Positions 33,544-45,683 of a DNA stretch of 64,000 bases are shown here, piece after piece (position 1 is the stretch's first letter; each line of letters begins with the position of its first letter). Made by a program: the position numbers and the translations under genes. Source of the stretch: Piezodorus guildinii (lineage: Eukaryota > Arthropoda > Insecta > Hemiptera > Pentatomidae); NCBI GenBank assembly GCA_023052935.1, contig CM041292.1, positions 102,030,426 to 102,094,425 on the forward strand, given 5' to 3'. The notes under the pieces were generated by a model. The model was not told the origin of the DNA. It searched no databases and saw nothing but the letters and a program-made list of their open reading frames with translations.

Positions 33544-33673
33544 ATATTGTTGCAGAGAAGTCGATCCTGGAAGCAGTCAACAAACACTTATTAAGTAGAA
33601 AACTTAATTTATTTAATTTCTACTTAATTAAGTGTTTTGATGATTGCACCGGGAATTAACTTCTCCCCAATAT
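33544..33673. mobile_element. Palindromic MITE (~130 bp)
   Basis: The left half (ATATTGTTGCAGAGAAGTCG ... CACTTATTAAGTAGAAA) is mirrored by the right half (TTTCTACTTAATTAAGTGTT ... CTTCTCCCCAATAT). This gives imperfect arms of about 60 bp around a short T/A-rich loop. No coding capacity. The transposon superfamily is not evident. Confidence 0.65.
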
Positions 33674-34016
33674 ACTCGTATGTGGTACACACAGTCAACC
33701 ATTCTCACATTATATATATTTTGGTTGGTAATCAAGTTCGAAGAGCTTTTCCAAGAAAATGTCGCCTGTAAATTCAGGCCTCAACATCGACAAAGAGGAA
33801 GTTTCATTCATTAAGTTTATGTAAATTTAAAAAAATCTATTTAAATGTATAGAGATATTTTTTATTTGTTGAATAATATACATTAAAAATAAGAGATTGC
33901 ATTAGGTGTAATGATTGGAAGTGTTTTCTTATACTGATTCCGAAACTCATAAAATTCAAGGAAAAACAATTGTAGACAGAACTAAATTTTACAAATAAAT
34001 TTAATTTTTTTAATTA

Positions 34017-34072
34017 AAAGGGAGCTGCGTGGTCTATTGGATAGAGCACTAGTCTACTGTTCTATCTAGTCT
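34017..34072 (+). mobile_element. SINE-A head fragment
   Basis: GGGAGCTGCGTGGTCTATTG then GATAGAGCACTAGTCTACTG match the tRNA-like head of SINE-A. The B box and body are missing, and RTE-like sequence begins immediately afterwards. Confidence 0.6.
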
Positions 34073-34074
34073 GT

Positions 34075-34490
34075 TTTTGACGCGAAACGGCCTTAAAGAC
34101 CACGCAAATGTCATTTTCTCCCAACTTCGCTCACACATTCCCCTCTCTTCCTCTCTTCCCACCTCTTCTTCATTCTTTCAGACTGCACTCTTCTCTGTTC
34201 TTTGCTCCATACTCTCCCCTTTCTCACCTTTTTGGCACCCACAAGGACCTTATCTTCCCAAATTCTCCCTATACTCATCTCTATTGACATAATCTTGATT
34301 TGAGATTCCCAACCTCACTGTCTCTTTCCTTTCCTTTACATCCACACATTTTTTCAAACACCTTCTTATTTATTCTGCTCGGGCTCATCCTTACTATATG
34401 CCCGTAGAAACGCAGCCTCCTTAACCTAATGTCCGTTTCCAGGTCATCCATTTCTTTGTACAGTTCTCTGGTAGGCTGGTTTTAGTTTAT
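34075..34490 (-). pseudogene. RTE-like LINE, C-terminal ORF2 fragment
   Basis: The minus strand reads ELYKEMDDLETDIRLRRLRF then YGHIVRMSP near 34470-34380. After a stop it continues as RMKKRWEERKRGMCERSWEK and a short tail near 34080. An 'LRWxGHxxRM'-type block followed by an 'ERMKxYWxxRK'-type tail is usual at the ends of RTE-type and related LINE proteins. Part of the region reads as open pyrimidine-rich sequence on the plus strand, which is a shadow. Confidence 0.6.
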
Positions 34491-34499
34491 TATACTAAA

Positions 34500-34756
34500 T
34501 TGTTTTTTACATTATTTGATTCAGGTTTGTTTTTACATGCCTAAATTTTATAACGTGTATATATGCATATGTATTTCTTATAGCTTTTTGGTTTAATCAA
34601 TTACTTTTTGTTATTGTACTTATATTGCCGCAGATAAACTCCTTTCCCACACACGGGCTTGCCTTAGTGGGGTATTGACTTCTACTGGCACTGTAAAAAT
34701 GTCTTGAACCTTGATTTAAATAAAGAAGTTATAAAAAAAAAAAAAAAAAAAAAAAA
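34500..34756 (+). mobile_element. Retroposon 3' end with AATAAA and poly(A)
   Basis: A noncoding segment ends CTTGATTTAAATAAAGAAGT TATAAAA followed by a ~20-base A run (34737-34756). The polyadenylation signal 10-15 bases before the A run marks a reverse-transcribed mRNA-type end. Source element unknown. Confidence 0.5.
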
Positions 34757-35320
34757 GTTCTTGAATAAACCTGTGTAATAGAAGGAGATGCCGCATTGTT
34801 GCTGACCATGCTATATTTCGTCCATTATATGTTATCGCTTTAATGGAATAGAAAAAAGAGTAATATAAAGATATCTTGAACGTTTTACCGCATTCTTCGC
34901 TGAAAGATAAAGGTGGCTTTATGTCACAGTTCCTTTAAGGCACCACTGCTATGCAAAACAATAGCGCAAGCCATTTTCAAAGGCTTGACCAGAAAAAAAA
35001 AAAAAGTGTTGGGGTATAATGAAAATCCAGTGAAAATGAAAAAGCAGTGGGACCATTGTTAGCAAAGGGGGAATGGAATTCGACCCTACAGCTAATAAGA
35101 CATAACGATGATAAATGGGCTAAAGAATCGGAAAGATATCAGCTGCGAAACAAAGGTAAATGACAACTAAATGAGCATGGTCTTATATTATGTTGTACAC
35201 GCTCATATATTAACAGTAACATGTATATGAAATGTTTTCATGGTATTTAATTGACATCCATCATGTAAGTAGTAAGTGACAATATTAATCTCGGTGAAAA
35301 TATTTTTTGTTTTCTTTTAT
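34757..35320. other. Unassigned sequence
   Basis: No gene or clear repeat identified; moderately complex sequence at 34890-35130. Confidence 0.35.
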
Positions 35321-35324
35321 CATT

Positions 35325-35960
35325 TGTTACTTTCACTCACCTATATATGAAATAAATAGTAAGGCTATCGTAAATAAAAAGTAATGCGATGGTGAAAATT
35401 TGCTTATTTCAGTTTTCAACGAAAATACACGTTTTAGGGTCCTCTTAGTCGAAATGACTAAGTCCTGCAAAAAGGCGTGGGTGTGGTAAGGCTAGCGCAA
35501 AAACGAAAAGTCCTATGGAACTGAAATTTCATATTTAGGAGAGCCACTTTATACCAGACATTTTCCACCTTTTTACGATTTTCTCAAAAACTCCTCTAAC
35601 GATTTTGAATTAACTCCCTATATGGATCTAAAATTTAATGGGCTTTAATAAGTAAGTTTCATTCTGATTAAAATAGTCTGACAGTAGACGAAACTAAAAT
35701 AGTGCTGATATTTTAAATTCTCTTCGTCTAAAGTACATTTAATTTTGTTTATTCCAAAAAAATAACCATTATCCTGTTACCACTAATGAAAAAGAAGTAA
35801 ATATATAAGTTGAACGAATTCGATATCCAACTAAAGGATAAAACTGAAAAAAATATATTTTTAATGCATTTTTTTATTTTTGTGCATAAGAACAGTAATA
35901 GTATAATATACCGTTTGAATGCTAATGATTTTAGAAAAAAATTAAGGAAAAAAAATTAAA
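35325..35960 (-). repeat. R1 dispersed repeat, minus strand
   Basis: Starts ACTTTCACTCACCTATATAT (complement of the R1 end) and passes through ACGAAAATACACGTTTTAGG and AGAGCCACTTTATACC. It reaches the complement of the ACGGTATATTATAC motif near 35910. The far left end is missing. Confidence 0.65.
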
Positions 35961-37117
35961 AAGAGCAAAAAAGGAAAAAAAAAATTGTATTTATAGTTAA
36001 ATAAAATGTTAAGAATATTCCTGTAGGAAAGAATTGGTATGCTGTGTTATAGCAACCCAATTAAGTTGGGTAGCATCACATGTTTGTTTAATTATGAATA
36101 AAGTGTATATCTCTCTATATATACATATATATATGTATATAAAGACGTGAACAGAATCCATGAACTAGAAGTCCTTTTTCAGACGCCTCGGAGGATTTTC
36201 AGCAATGGAAGAGGAAGCAAGGGTTGAAACTAATGAGTTAAAGTGGGAGTGAGATTTGTCATGGAAGGATTGATACCTCGTACGGGCCAAATAATATGAT
36301 TATTTCCAAATAATTTTTTAATGAGCTATTTGTCAAAATTCAGGGTCTAGATCAGAAAGAACATGACAACTTGAGAATTCTCACATTCCCTAAATGCGCC
36401 GAAAGGCAGTTTTTGAACGCATATAATAATAATAATAATTTGTATAACTAAATAGAAACGAAACTTTACATTATTGGCAGGATAGGAAGTAAAATAATGC
36501 ATTCAAATGATTGGTTTATGTCCGTGCATACAGAACGCGATTAGCAAACCTAGAAGGCAAATACCTTATATCCTATACGCGTTTATAAGTTGAGATTATG
36601 AAAAATCAACCCATGCTGATATAAGTTATTGTTATAGTTAACTACTTTATACTTTGATTGTCAGATTTGAACATCAGTAACTTGGAACAGATTAAGTGCT
36701 TATATGCAAAATTTAGTAATTTATGTGAAATCACGATTATAATCAAGATATTTTTATTATTTAAATTATTATTATTTTATAATCATTTATTTATTACATT
36801 ACAATATGTGCTGAGTCTGTCAGTAGATAAATGATAATATTTAGTGGAAACGGCTTAACAATTTTCTAAGTTTGATGACACAACTAAATCAGCGAAAATA
36901 TTGAAACAATTAAAGCTAAAAATATTGTGACATAGTATTTCTGACTTTTCTCGTGTAAGTTATCGATAATTAAATTAAAAACATATTAAAAATATATACC
37001 CATAATACAGATACTTATAAAACTGAAATAATTATTGTCCCTCCTGAAAGACATATTGAACTTACTTATCTACTTAAGCACTTTCGTGGGCAGATAATAA
37101 GTTTCGAATGTGAAGTT
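35961..37117. other. Intergenic DNA with an inverted repeat D copy
   Basis: Repeat D lies inverted at about 36150-36280 (GACGCCTCGGAGGATT, TTTGTCATGGAAGG). Otherwise AT-rich with no coding support. Confidence 0.45.
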
Positions 37118-37486
37118 AATACCGTTCCGGATCAGCTGATGCGCTCGATGATAACAGTCATACGTTACTTCGTCTCTCAGATTTTTGCTTTTTTCAGTAG
37201 GAATTCGCTTGAGTTCAGTCTGGAAAACATCACTAGACCTCAGGAATACTACAGCAGTGAATATTGGAGAAATTTCGGTAAGCAAAGTTATAATTTACTT
37301 TGTACAATCACGAAAAAGTGAAAGGAGGGTCACTGATCAGCTGATTGCCGCTAGCTCGGCAAGCTCGGGCTTGCTTTTCTTTTCCTTATCTTTCTTTAAT
37401 TTATTTTTTTTCCTTCTTATTCTTATTCCATTATATATTTATTCCTATTTATTTTTTTTTAATCCATGCGATATTTTGATCAAGTG

Positions 37487-38782
37487 ATGTCCTCGAAAGT
37501 TACAAGTAAGAGATCTAGATCTGCAGGTTCAAACTCGTCTTCCCACAAAACAGAGACCTCGCCGTGATAATAATAAAAAAATGATTCCACCAGCGACTGC
37601 TTCAGCTACCTCTTTAGGATCTGAACCACAGCCTAGCACATCATCACAAGGATTAACTGAAGAATCGCCGTTTTTTACACCGAACCCATTTCAAATCCTT
37701 CAAATTGAAAAAGAAACAATGGAATCTTTTCCTATACCAAAAGAACCACAACCTCCACCAATATTTGTCAAAAATATAAAAACTTTCAACTACTGTGTGC
37801 GCATCTAAACAAATTCACCGATCCTAACAGTTATTATTGTATAAGTAGAACCAGCTGATACTAAAATATCCCCGACTACCGCCGAAACCTACAGAAAAAT
37901 AGTAAAATATCTGACTGAGACCAAAGCTGATTTTCATACATATCAGTTACGCCAGGAGAGAACTTTAAGGGTTGTAATTAGAAACATGCACCCTTCGACA
38001 CCAGCAGCAGCTATCCAAGAAGAACTGACGGAGATAGGCTATAAAGTGCGACAAGTCACCAACGTCCTAAAAGATAAAATTCCACTGCCTCTATTCTTTG
38101 TGGACTTGGAACTATCAGCAGGAGTTGAAAAAATTTATGAATTCAATAGATTATACTATACTAGTGTAAGAGTTGAAAAACCTTACACTAAGAAAGAAAT
38201 AGTTCAGTGCCACAATTGTCAGGCATATGGTCATACCAGAAGTTATTTTCACCACATACCACGCTGTGTGAAATGCGGTGAACAACATAAGTCAGAAGAA
38301 TGTACAAGACCAAGATCAACACCCGCTGTTTGTGCTCTGTGCCTCAAGGACCACCCGGCTAGCTACAAGGGATGTCAAATCTACAAGAACCTCAAAAGCA
38401 GACACCAAAAACCTCAGAATCTGGATGAAACAGCTGAACTGATCAGAAGCAGAAGACAACCTTCAAAAACAATTGATTCCAATGTAACATATGCCCATCT
38501 TCTTGGAGGTGGGAACCAGAACAAAGAGGCCGAGGCCCTGCCGGAACAACGCACACTTCAAAATCCTCAACCCGTTCCACAACCAGCTATTCCTCAAAAT
38601 TCACCCAACCCTCAAAAACTCACCTGCATCAAATTTCTCATATTCCTCCTCCATCAAATGTCTCAGACCTTACAAGTTTGATGACATCCTTCATCACTGA
38701 AATCAAATCCCTCGTTATGCCGCTAATATCACTACTTACTAATCTTGTATCAAACTTAATCCCTTCCTTAAAAAATCCTTAA
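37487..38782 (+). pseudogene. jockey ORF1 (gag-like), copy A, frameshifted
   Basis: Aligned by eye with intact copy B. The start ATG at 37487 is retained, but a base gain near 37540 shifts the frame. A second indel lies near 37790 and another near 38640. The longest open piece (37986-38681) keeps CHNCQAYGHTRSYFHHIPRC and CVKCGEQHKSEEC. The first knuckle has lost its final Cys (Phe in place of Cys). In life ORF1 would bind the element's RNA. Confidence 0.87.
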
Positions 38783-41472
38783 ATGACTTCACCTAACTCC
38801 TTATCCATTCTCCTATGGAATGCGAATGGTGTTAGAAATCATACTGACGAACTTACAGCTTTATTGCAAGACAAAAACGTTGACGTAGCACTTATTACTG
38901 AAACTAGACTAACCACTAAACAGTTCTTCAAAATACCGCGATACATGACATACCGTACTGACCACCCAGACGGCAAAGCCCATGCCGGTTCTGCTATCAT
39001 TGTCCACCAATCCCTCTCTCATCATTTACTCCCACTTCCCGCCTATGATTTCCTACAAGCCACAGCCATAGTAATCAAGACTTTTTCCTTTCCGGTAACC
39101 CTCACATCTGCATATTGCCCTCCTAAACATTCCATTTCTATTTCTAACACTGAATTTGTATCCTTTCTAAATTCCTTAGGAAATCATTTCATTCTGGGTG
39201 CAGACTTAAATGCCAAGCATCAACAATGAGGTTCGAGAACCACGAATTCTCGTGGACGAAATTTGCTGTCTGCACTCAACTCCCGTCATTTCAATCTCCT
39301 ACCTCCTGATTCCCCTACCTACTGGCCAACCGATCCCAACCGTAATCTTGACATCCTTGACTTCTTCATTCACAGCGAATTAGGCTCCCTCAACTTATCT
39401 GTAGCTCGACTTGATGAACTATCCTCAGACCATAGTCCACTGATCCTAAAAGTATCTCTCACTCCAATTCCAAAACCTATCCCACCGTCATTTATCCGAG
39501 GTCCTGTCAACTGGAACCTATTTCGCCAAATCCTGACTGATAATATTAACCTCAGAGCGACCCTCAAAACCCCAGAAGACCTTGACGATTCCGTCTACTC
39601 CTTCACCACCGCCTTTCAGCAAGCTGTCTGGACTGCCTCCTCTCCGAAGCACTCCAATATAACTCCTCACCAAAACCATTTGCCTCAACACCTTACAGAC
39701 CTAATCCATGCAAAACGTCGTGCCAGATCATTATGGCAGCGCACCCGACACCCAACAGATCGCCGCTCCTATAACTTCTATTGTAGGCAATTGAAGCAGG
39801 AGTTGGCGACCTTCCGTTCCCAGTCCTTTAATTTCTACCTCTCCTCTCTGTCAGCTAGTGAAATTCCCTGTGGAATGTCACGAAGAAGATTTTAAAATCC
39901 CATCAAGTTTCTATCCTCTCCGGCGTGGTGATGACTCCTGGGCTGCGTCTGATGAAGATAAAGCCGAGGAATTCGCCACACACCTCTCCAAAGTATTCAC
40001 TCCTCACCCGGAATCCCAAAGCAATCATACTGCAGCAGCACAAGACTTCCTTTTGTCACCAATACCTCTTTCCCTACCTCCTAAAGCTATTAATCCCTCT
40101 GAGGTTAAATATCTTCTCCAGAAACTGACCCTCCGTAAATCTCCTGGACATGATCTCCTTACCCCCCAGATCCTCCGTCAACTTCCACAGAAAGCTATTA
40201 TATTCCTTACCTATATCTACAACTGCATCCTACGCACCACCTATTTTCCTCTCTTGCACCAACTATTCCACAATCATTCTCTTCCTAAAACCAGGTAAAC
40301 CTTCCAGCAACACTTCATCCTACAGACCTATTAGTCTACTCCCTATCCTCTCAAAAGTCTTTGAAAAACTACTTCTAAAACGAATCCTGCCTATATTAGA
40401 ATCACAAAATCTTCCTTCCCATCAGTTTGGTTTCCGTGCTCATCATTCCACTGTTCAACAAGGACTCCGAGTTGTAGACCATATTTCCTCAGCCCTTGAA
40501 TGCAAAGAGTATTGTTCTGGTGCGTTTCTGGACATAGCGCAAGCTTTTGACCGGGTATAGCACACCGGATTACTCTTCAAGCTTAAAACGCATTTACCCC
40601 AGTCTCTATACCTCATTCTAAGATCCTATCTCTCAAACCGCTCCTTCCGAGTTCGCTGTGGTGTAGAATATTCCAACTTTTATCCCATTGAGGCCGGTGT
40701 TCCTCAAGGCAGTGTCTTGGGATCCGTCCTCTACATCCTGTACACTGCTGATATTCCTAATCATCCTAACACCTTTCTGGCAACATTTGCAGATGACACC
40801 GCCATCCTATCATCCAATTCCGATCCTGAAATAGCATCCTTAATCCTGCAAAGACACCTTTGTCTTATCGAGGACTGGTGTAATGCTTGGCGTATTAAGG
40901 TTAATGAAAACAAATGCACCCATGTCACCTTCACCCTTCGACGCCAATCCTGCCCAATGCTTCATTTCAATTCCATACCGCTTCCTTCCTCAGACACAGT
41001 TCGATATCTTGGCTTACTACTAGACAAAAGATTGACGTGGAACCCACATACAAGACTTAAACGAAAAGAACTCAACAGACGATTCGGACAGTTATACAGA
41101 CTACTAAATAGAAAATCTAAGCTTACAGTTGACAACAAATTATTACTTTATAAGACAATACTGAAGCCAATCTGGACCTACGGACTTGAACTGTGGGGGA
41201 CAGCTAAACGTTCTAACATCAAACGCATTCAATCCTTTCAATCCAAAGTCCTCCGAACAATAGTAAATGCTCCTTATTATGTCTCCAACTATACCTTACA
41301 CCACGACCTTAATGTTCCAATTATTTCAAACCTGATTCCATCTAAATTTCCCAAATTCCACCAGAACCTCATTTATCATCCTAATCCTCTAGCACAATCC
41401 CTATCCAGCTCCACTCATCCATACAACCCTCCTAGAAGGTTGAAACAGCAGTGGCCCCGAGACATATTGTAA
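38783..41472 (+). pseudogene. jockey ORF2 (EN-RT), copy A, multiply broken
   Basis: ATG 38783 directly follows the ORF1 stop. The endonuclease start (LLWNANGVRNHTDE, ITETRL) is intact up to TGA 39227, where copy B has TGG (Trp). Frameshifts near 39855 and 40250 and a TAG at about 40558 (again TGG in copy B) break the RT. The last open piece, 40717-41472, holds FADDTAIL and a C-terminal WTYGLELWGTAK motif. No RNase H domain. Inactive. Confidence 0.9.
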
Positions 41473-42263
41473 ACATCTATTCTGGAGTTCTGACACTGGT
41501 CAGATTCTCCTCTCATGTGCGGTGTGATTGTGGCTGTGGCGCCCTCACTTAGCTTCCGCTGGCTCTCACCAGTGATGCGGCTGGGAGGGAGGCGCTGGGA
41601 TCCTCTGGACTCTGCCGTTACCGGGGTTCCCGAGCTGATTGTAAATATTGTACATAGGTATAGAATGTGACATGTTTTGTTTATTTATTTGTTAACTTCA
41701 TTTACTTGTATTTATTTTGTCTATGAATTTTGTTATTGTATACGGTTATTTATTTTGATTTTATTTTATGTAATTTGACTTTCCTTTTGCTTATATTGTA
41801 AATATTGTATGAATGATATCCTGTAGCACTATTATTATTGTATATTATGACAAATTGTAATAATTACGAATAAAAAAAAAAATAAAAAAAAATACCGTTC
41901 CATACATCTATACATAAAGAGAAGAGTTTTGTCCGAGTTGAATGAATGAATGAATAATTTTATTTGCTTTCGGGGTAACCCCCATACAAATAGAGCTGGC
42001 TACATAACAAATATAGAATAAAAAACATACTTCAATAAATGAGTTAACAAGACACTAATTCACTACGTTATCAGCTCTAGGTACATTGTATTACAATAAA
42101 ACTTACAACAAAATAACTATATATGTATAATATAAAAGTATAATAGTATATATGTATAATATATGAATAATATAAAAGTTTACAATATAATAAATATATA
42201 AATATATGTTTGACATAATATGGTGAAACACGATAAATAATATGATACAGTTAAGAAACATGT

Positions 42264-42539
42264 TTATTCATTTATTATAAATGATCTGATTTGGCAACAT
42301 TGCCTTGCATAATAATAAATATTTTTTAATTCATCAATATCATCGGTGGTAAAGAGGGCGATAAAATTTGTAATGTTCATATTTAAGGCCCTAGGGATGT
42401 AATGGGTTCGGTACGGTGCGTATATGGGACATCGAATAAAAATGTGGAATAAGTCCTCTCTTTCGTTGAGGTTACATAGCGTGCAGTTTTCCTTGGGTTT
42501 AAATTGGTAGTATATATTGTTAATTGTTAATTTAATATT
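42264..42539 (-). pseudogene. LINE ORF2 C-terminal zinc region beyond a nonsense codon
   Basis: 91 sense codons in the same frame as ORF2, after TAA 42540-42542 and before TAA 42264-42266. Contains C-X2-C-X9-H-X4-C, the knuckle usual at the C-terminus of many LINE ORF2 proteins, then a Tyr- and Arg-rich tail. Frame and motif conservation argue that the ancestral ORF2 ended here. Confidence 0.75.
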
Positions 42540-45500
42540 TTAATTTCCAGAGAGTCTTAATTGAGCAAATATTTTTATGACAGGGAACGGTGCGTTTGAT
42601 AATAAGTAAGCTTGAGGTTTATGTCTTTTGTTATGAATGGACGGATAGAGTGGGTTGTATTTACCGGGAGTGATTAACTTTTGTTTATCTATTGTCTCCA
42701 TATGATTTGTAAACAGTATCAATGTTTTGTGCATCTCTAACTGAAAAATAGCCGGGTTTTCTATTTCTAATATAGACTGTTTGTTTATTCGATTTAATAT
42801 ACAGTATAATTGGTGAAACCAGTTGTATTTTTGTACTTTATTTGTTGGTTTATAAGTTTTCTTTAATGTATTGAAGCATATTTTAGGGAGTCGGTTATCA
42901 TTGAGTTTTAAAATTTTATGCACCCAAGAGAGAGAAAGCTTTAGTATTGAGATTAGGCAATGGGGAACATTAAATTCTGACCGTATTAATAAAAAAGGAA
43001 TATTTTTGTTTAATGCGAATAAACGTTTATAAAAGTTTATGTTTACGCTCTCTATCCTGTCTACATATCTTAGTCCCCATATTTGCACATTATTAAAGAG
43101 GATACTCATTGCTATTGCATTATTTATTTTAATTTTGTTTTCCCACGATCTTAGCTTTGTTTTTGCACAAAGTGCGATAACAGAACCTATTGCAATTTTA
43201 GTTTTGGATTCGAAGTAGTTAGTGGCTTTGTAAAATATTCCCGTTTCGGAAAATGGTACTCCTAGATACGTGTACTCCGGTACTCTTTCTATTTCACTAT
43301 TTTCATAGTATATCTTGCCAACCCGTTTACATTTTCCTTTGTGGAAGCATATTATTTTTGTTTTCTGAGTATTAACGTCTAGCCTTTTCATCAAGCAGTA
43401 TTGATTCAAAATATTTATTTTGTTTTTGGCGTCGGTATAGCTATCTGCTAGGATAATGAGGTCGTCCGCGTAAAGGAGTAGCAGTATGTCGCACGAGCTA
43501 TTTACTTGTATGCCTCCTACATTTTTGCTTCGGAAAAACACATCTATATCATTTAGATAAAGGCTAAATAAATAAGGCGACAATATTTCCCCTTGCAGTA
43601 GACCCAATGTGACATCGATCTCTTCTGATATCATACCGTCACTTTTAACAACAGCCGAGGCGTTCCGGTAAATATTTTTTAAAATTCTAATAATTTTTCC
43701 ACTAATGCCTTGATTGTGAAGAGATTGCCATAGCAGATTGTGATTAATCGAATCAAAGGCCCGCTTAAAATCGACAAATATGGCAAAAAACTTTTTTCCC
43801 CGAGATCCCAGCTGCATCTGAATAAGAGCTGTCAATATAAACAAATTATCCAAACAGCTTCTATCTTTACGAAACCCGGATTGTGCTTCGGGAAGAGCAT
43901 TCGTCTCATCGCACCATAGAGTGAGCCTATTTAAAATTATTTGGGTGAATATTTTCATAATACAATTTAACAAAGCAATCGGACGGTAATTTTCTGCTAG
44001 GTTTCTGTCACCCTTTTTAAATATCATAATATAAACAGTTTTTACCCAGGACATTGGTATATTTTCAGTTTCAAATATTTTATTATACATATGTAATAAG
44101 TATAATTGCCAGTTAATGGGTAGGTTTTTGTAAAATTCGTAACTAAAGCCATCTCTACCAGGACTTTTGCCAGTTTTACATTTTCTCAAGGAAATCTGAA
44201 GTTCTTCGAGGCTGATGACCGAGTCGAGGAGGGGATGAAGTACTCCGAAGTACGATACGTTTTGGTCGACCCGCGGGGGATATATGCTTTGTAAATAATT
44301 AAGCCATTGTTCACAGTTTATCGGTGAAGATTGTGGTTGCCTACTTTTGTACCTATTTATTGCACCCCAGAATGTTTTTGAATCACGAACATTAGCTAGG
44401 TCTTCCATGATAGTACGCTCGAATTCCAGTCGCTTCAATTTTATTAAGTTTTTAAATTTTTTCTTTGCGGTAATGTAGCCACCGACTTCATTTTCAATAA
44501 ACCTATTTTTGACCATTGATTTTAACCTGCATCTAACGTACTTTTTTGCCAATACACATTCATAGTCGAACCAAGGTTTATTTATTCGATGACAATTATA
44601 ATTATTACGATTTTTTTTCTTTAATAACCCAAGCGTTTTTGATGTCTCCTGGATGGCAGATATGAGGTTATTTTGAATATTTTCAACGGATGGCGAGTTC
44701 ATATGATATCCTACCCTAGGAGAATTCATAATAAGGTCATGATATATTAAGCTTTTTGAATCGTCCCATTTCGCGATGGTAAAAGAGTGGTTCGGTTTTC
44801 TTAACGGAGTATTATAAGTAGAATTGAGACAAAGATTGAGCTTGGTCTCTATAGGAAAGTGTTGTGAGACCGAAATATTATGTACTATTTTTAAATCGGC
44901 AATCGAATTTATATGTTGGTAGCTACACCAGACCATATCGACTACACTTTTCCCTTTTGGAGTGATATTAGTATACTGACCGGGATTATCGCTAGCAGTT
45001 CGACCATTTAGAAGAACAAAACAGTTATTTTCCATGAATTCTACCAGTATTTTACCCTTATCATTTTCGACAAGATCCAAGCTATCTCGATTATGTATTA
45101 AATTAGAGCCATCAAATGCCTCGAAATCCCCCTGATTTAAATTTGCAACCCTAGCATTAAAATCCCCCAGGCAGAGAACTAAGTCGTGGGCATATCTGCT
45201 TTTTATACTTAATATAGTTGGCTCCAGTAATTCTAAAACATAATTTAAATTCAAAGAAGGTTTAAAGTAAACTAAAATTATAATGAATGAGCTAAGACCC
45301 TGGTTTTCTTTAAAATAGGCACAGATCCAATACTCACTAATATCCAACACATTCACCTCAAAAACACTAGAATTGTAGAATATAATTAGACCTCCACTTC
45401 CTCTCCCACGGCTCTTCTCCCTGATGGCGTTGGACGAAACGTAACTGAATTGTGAGAGTGATGGCGGGGCCGCTGGTGGTTTTTCTAGTAAGTGCGTTTC

Positions 45501-45683
45501 ACAGAGGCAGATAATAGAAGTATCTTTGAATTTTTCACCTTCTTCGGCGAAATTTTTGTATCCATCAACATTCCAGGAAAATATTGAACATTGCTCTGAA
45601 TAATTTGAATTTTTTATTTTACCAGTATTCGTTTTGTAATTTACGATTCCGAATTGACGATTAGGTGCTTTTTTAGAATTTGG
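42540..45683 (-). CDS. LINE ORF2, APE endonuclease plus reverse transcriptase, no ATG start
   Basis: A continuous frame of 1047 codons directly follows the ORF1 TGA. The first in-frame GTG is at 45356, but the endonuclease begins well upstream (SIFSWNVDGYKN, then ICLCETHLLE), with no ATG before it. Further endonuclease motifs are CLGDFNAR and VSQHFPIET. RT motifs are ENYRPIALLNCIMK, FAIFVDFKRAFDSINH, GLLQGEILSPYLFSLYLND and LLYADDLIIL (near residue 737). TAA 42540-42542 ends the frame, but it reopens in the same frame to 42264, where a C-terminal CTLCNLNERDDLFHIFIRC zinc motif sits. That stop is therefore probably a mutation. Confidence 0.85.
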   Translation of the reverse strand, partial: PNSKKAPNRQFGIVNYKTNTGKIKNSNYSEQCSIFSWNVDGYKNFAEEGEKFKDTSIICLCETHLLEKPPAAPPSLSQFSYVSSNAIREKSRGRGSGGLIIFYNSSVFEVNVLDISEYWICAYFKENQGLSSFIIILVYFKPSLNLNYVLELLEPTILSIKSRYAHDLVLCLGDFNARVANLNQGDFEAFDGSNLIHNRDSLDLVENDKGKILVEFMENNCFVLLNGRTASDNPGQYTNITPKGKSVVDMVWCSYQHINSIADLKIVHNISVSQHFPIETKLNLCLNSTYNTPLRKPNHSFTIAKWDDSKSLIYHDLIMNSPRVGYHMNSPSVENIQNNLISAIQETSKTLGLLKKKNRNNYNCHRINKPWFDYECVLAKKYVRCRLKSMVKNRFIENEVGGYITAKKKFKNLIKLKRLEFERTIMEDLANVRDSKTFWGAINRYKSRQPQSSPINCEQWLNYLQSIYPPRVDQNVSYFGVLHPLLDSVISLEELQISLRKCKTGKSPGRDGFSYEFYKNLPINWQLYLLHMYNKIFETENIPMSWVKTVYIMIFKKGDRNLAENYRPIALLNCIMKIFTQIILNRLTLWCDETNALPEAQSGFRKDRSCLDNLFILTALIQMQLGSRGKKFFAIFVDFKRAFDSINHNLLWQSLHNQGISGKIIRILKNIYRNASAVVKSDGMISEEIDVTLGLLQGEILSPYLFSLYLNDIDVFFRSKNVGGIQVNSSCDILLLLYADDLIILADSYTDAKNKINILNQYCLMKRLDVNTQKTKIICFHKGKCKRVGKIYYENSEIERVPEYTYLGVPFSETGIFYKATNYFESKTKIAIGSVIALCAKTKLRSWENKIKINNAIAMSILFNNVQIWGLRYVDRIESVNINFYKRLFALNKNIPFLLIRSEFNVPHCLISILKLSLSWVHKILKLNDNRLPKICFNTLKKTYKPTNKVQKYNWFHQLYCILNRINKQSILEIENPAIFQLEMHKTLILFTNHMETIDKQKLITPGKYNPLYPSIHNKRHKPQAYLLSNAPFPVIKIFAQLRLSGN

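Larger units (their letters stand above)
37129..41890 (+). mobile_element. jockey-clade LINE, copy A, full length but defective
   Basis: A 4.76 kb non-LTR retrotransposon flanked by an 11-bp duplication AATACCGTTCC (37118-37128 and 41891-41901). It begins GGATCAGCTGATGCGCTCGA and ends in an A-rich tail. Gene order is 5' UTR, ORF1 with zinc knuckles, and ORF2 with endonuclease and reverse transcriptase, collinear with copy B at 54.1 kb. Both ORFs have multiple lesions. Its 3' UTR contains a GC-rich ~130-bp segment (about 41515-41640) absent from copy B. Confidence 0.92.

Noticed and set aside
34077..34292. Ser/Leu-rich plus-strand ORF
   Set aside because: Antisense of the RTE-like ORF2 fragment, whose minus-strand reading has recognisable motifs.
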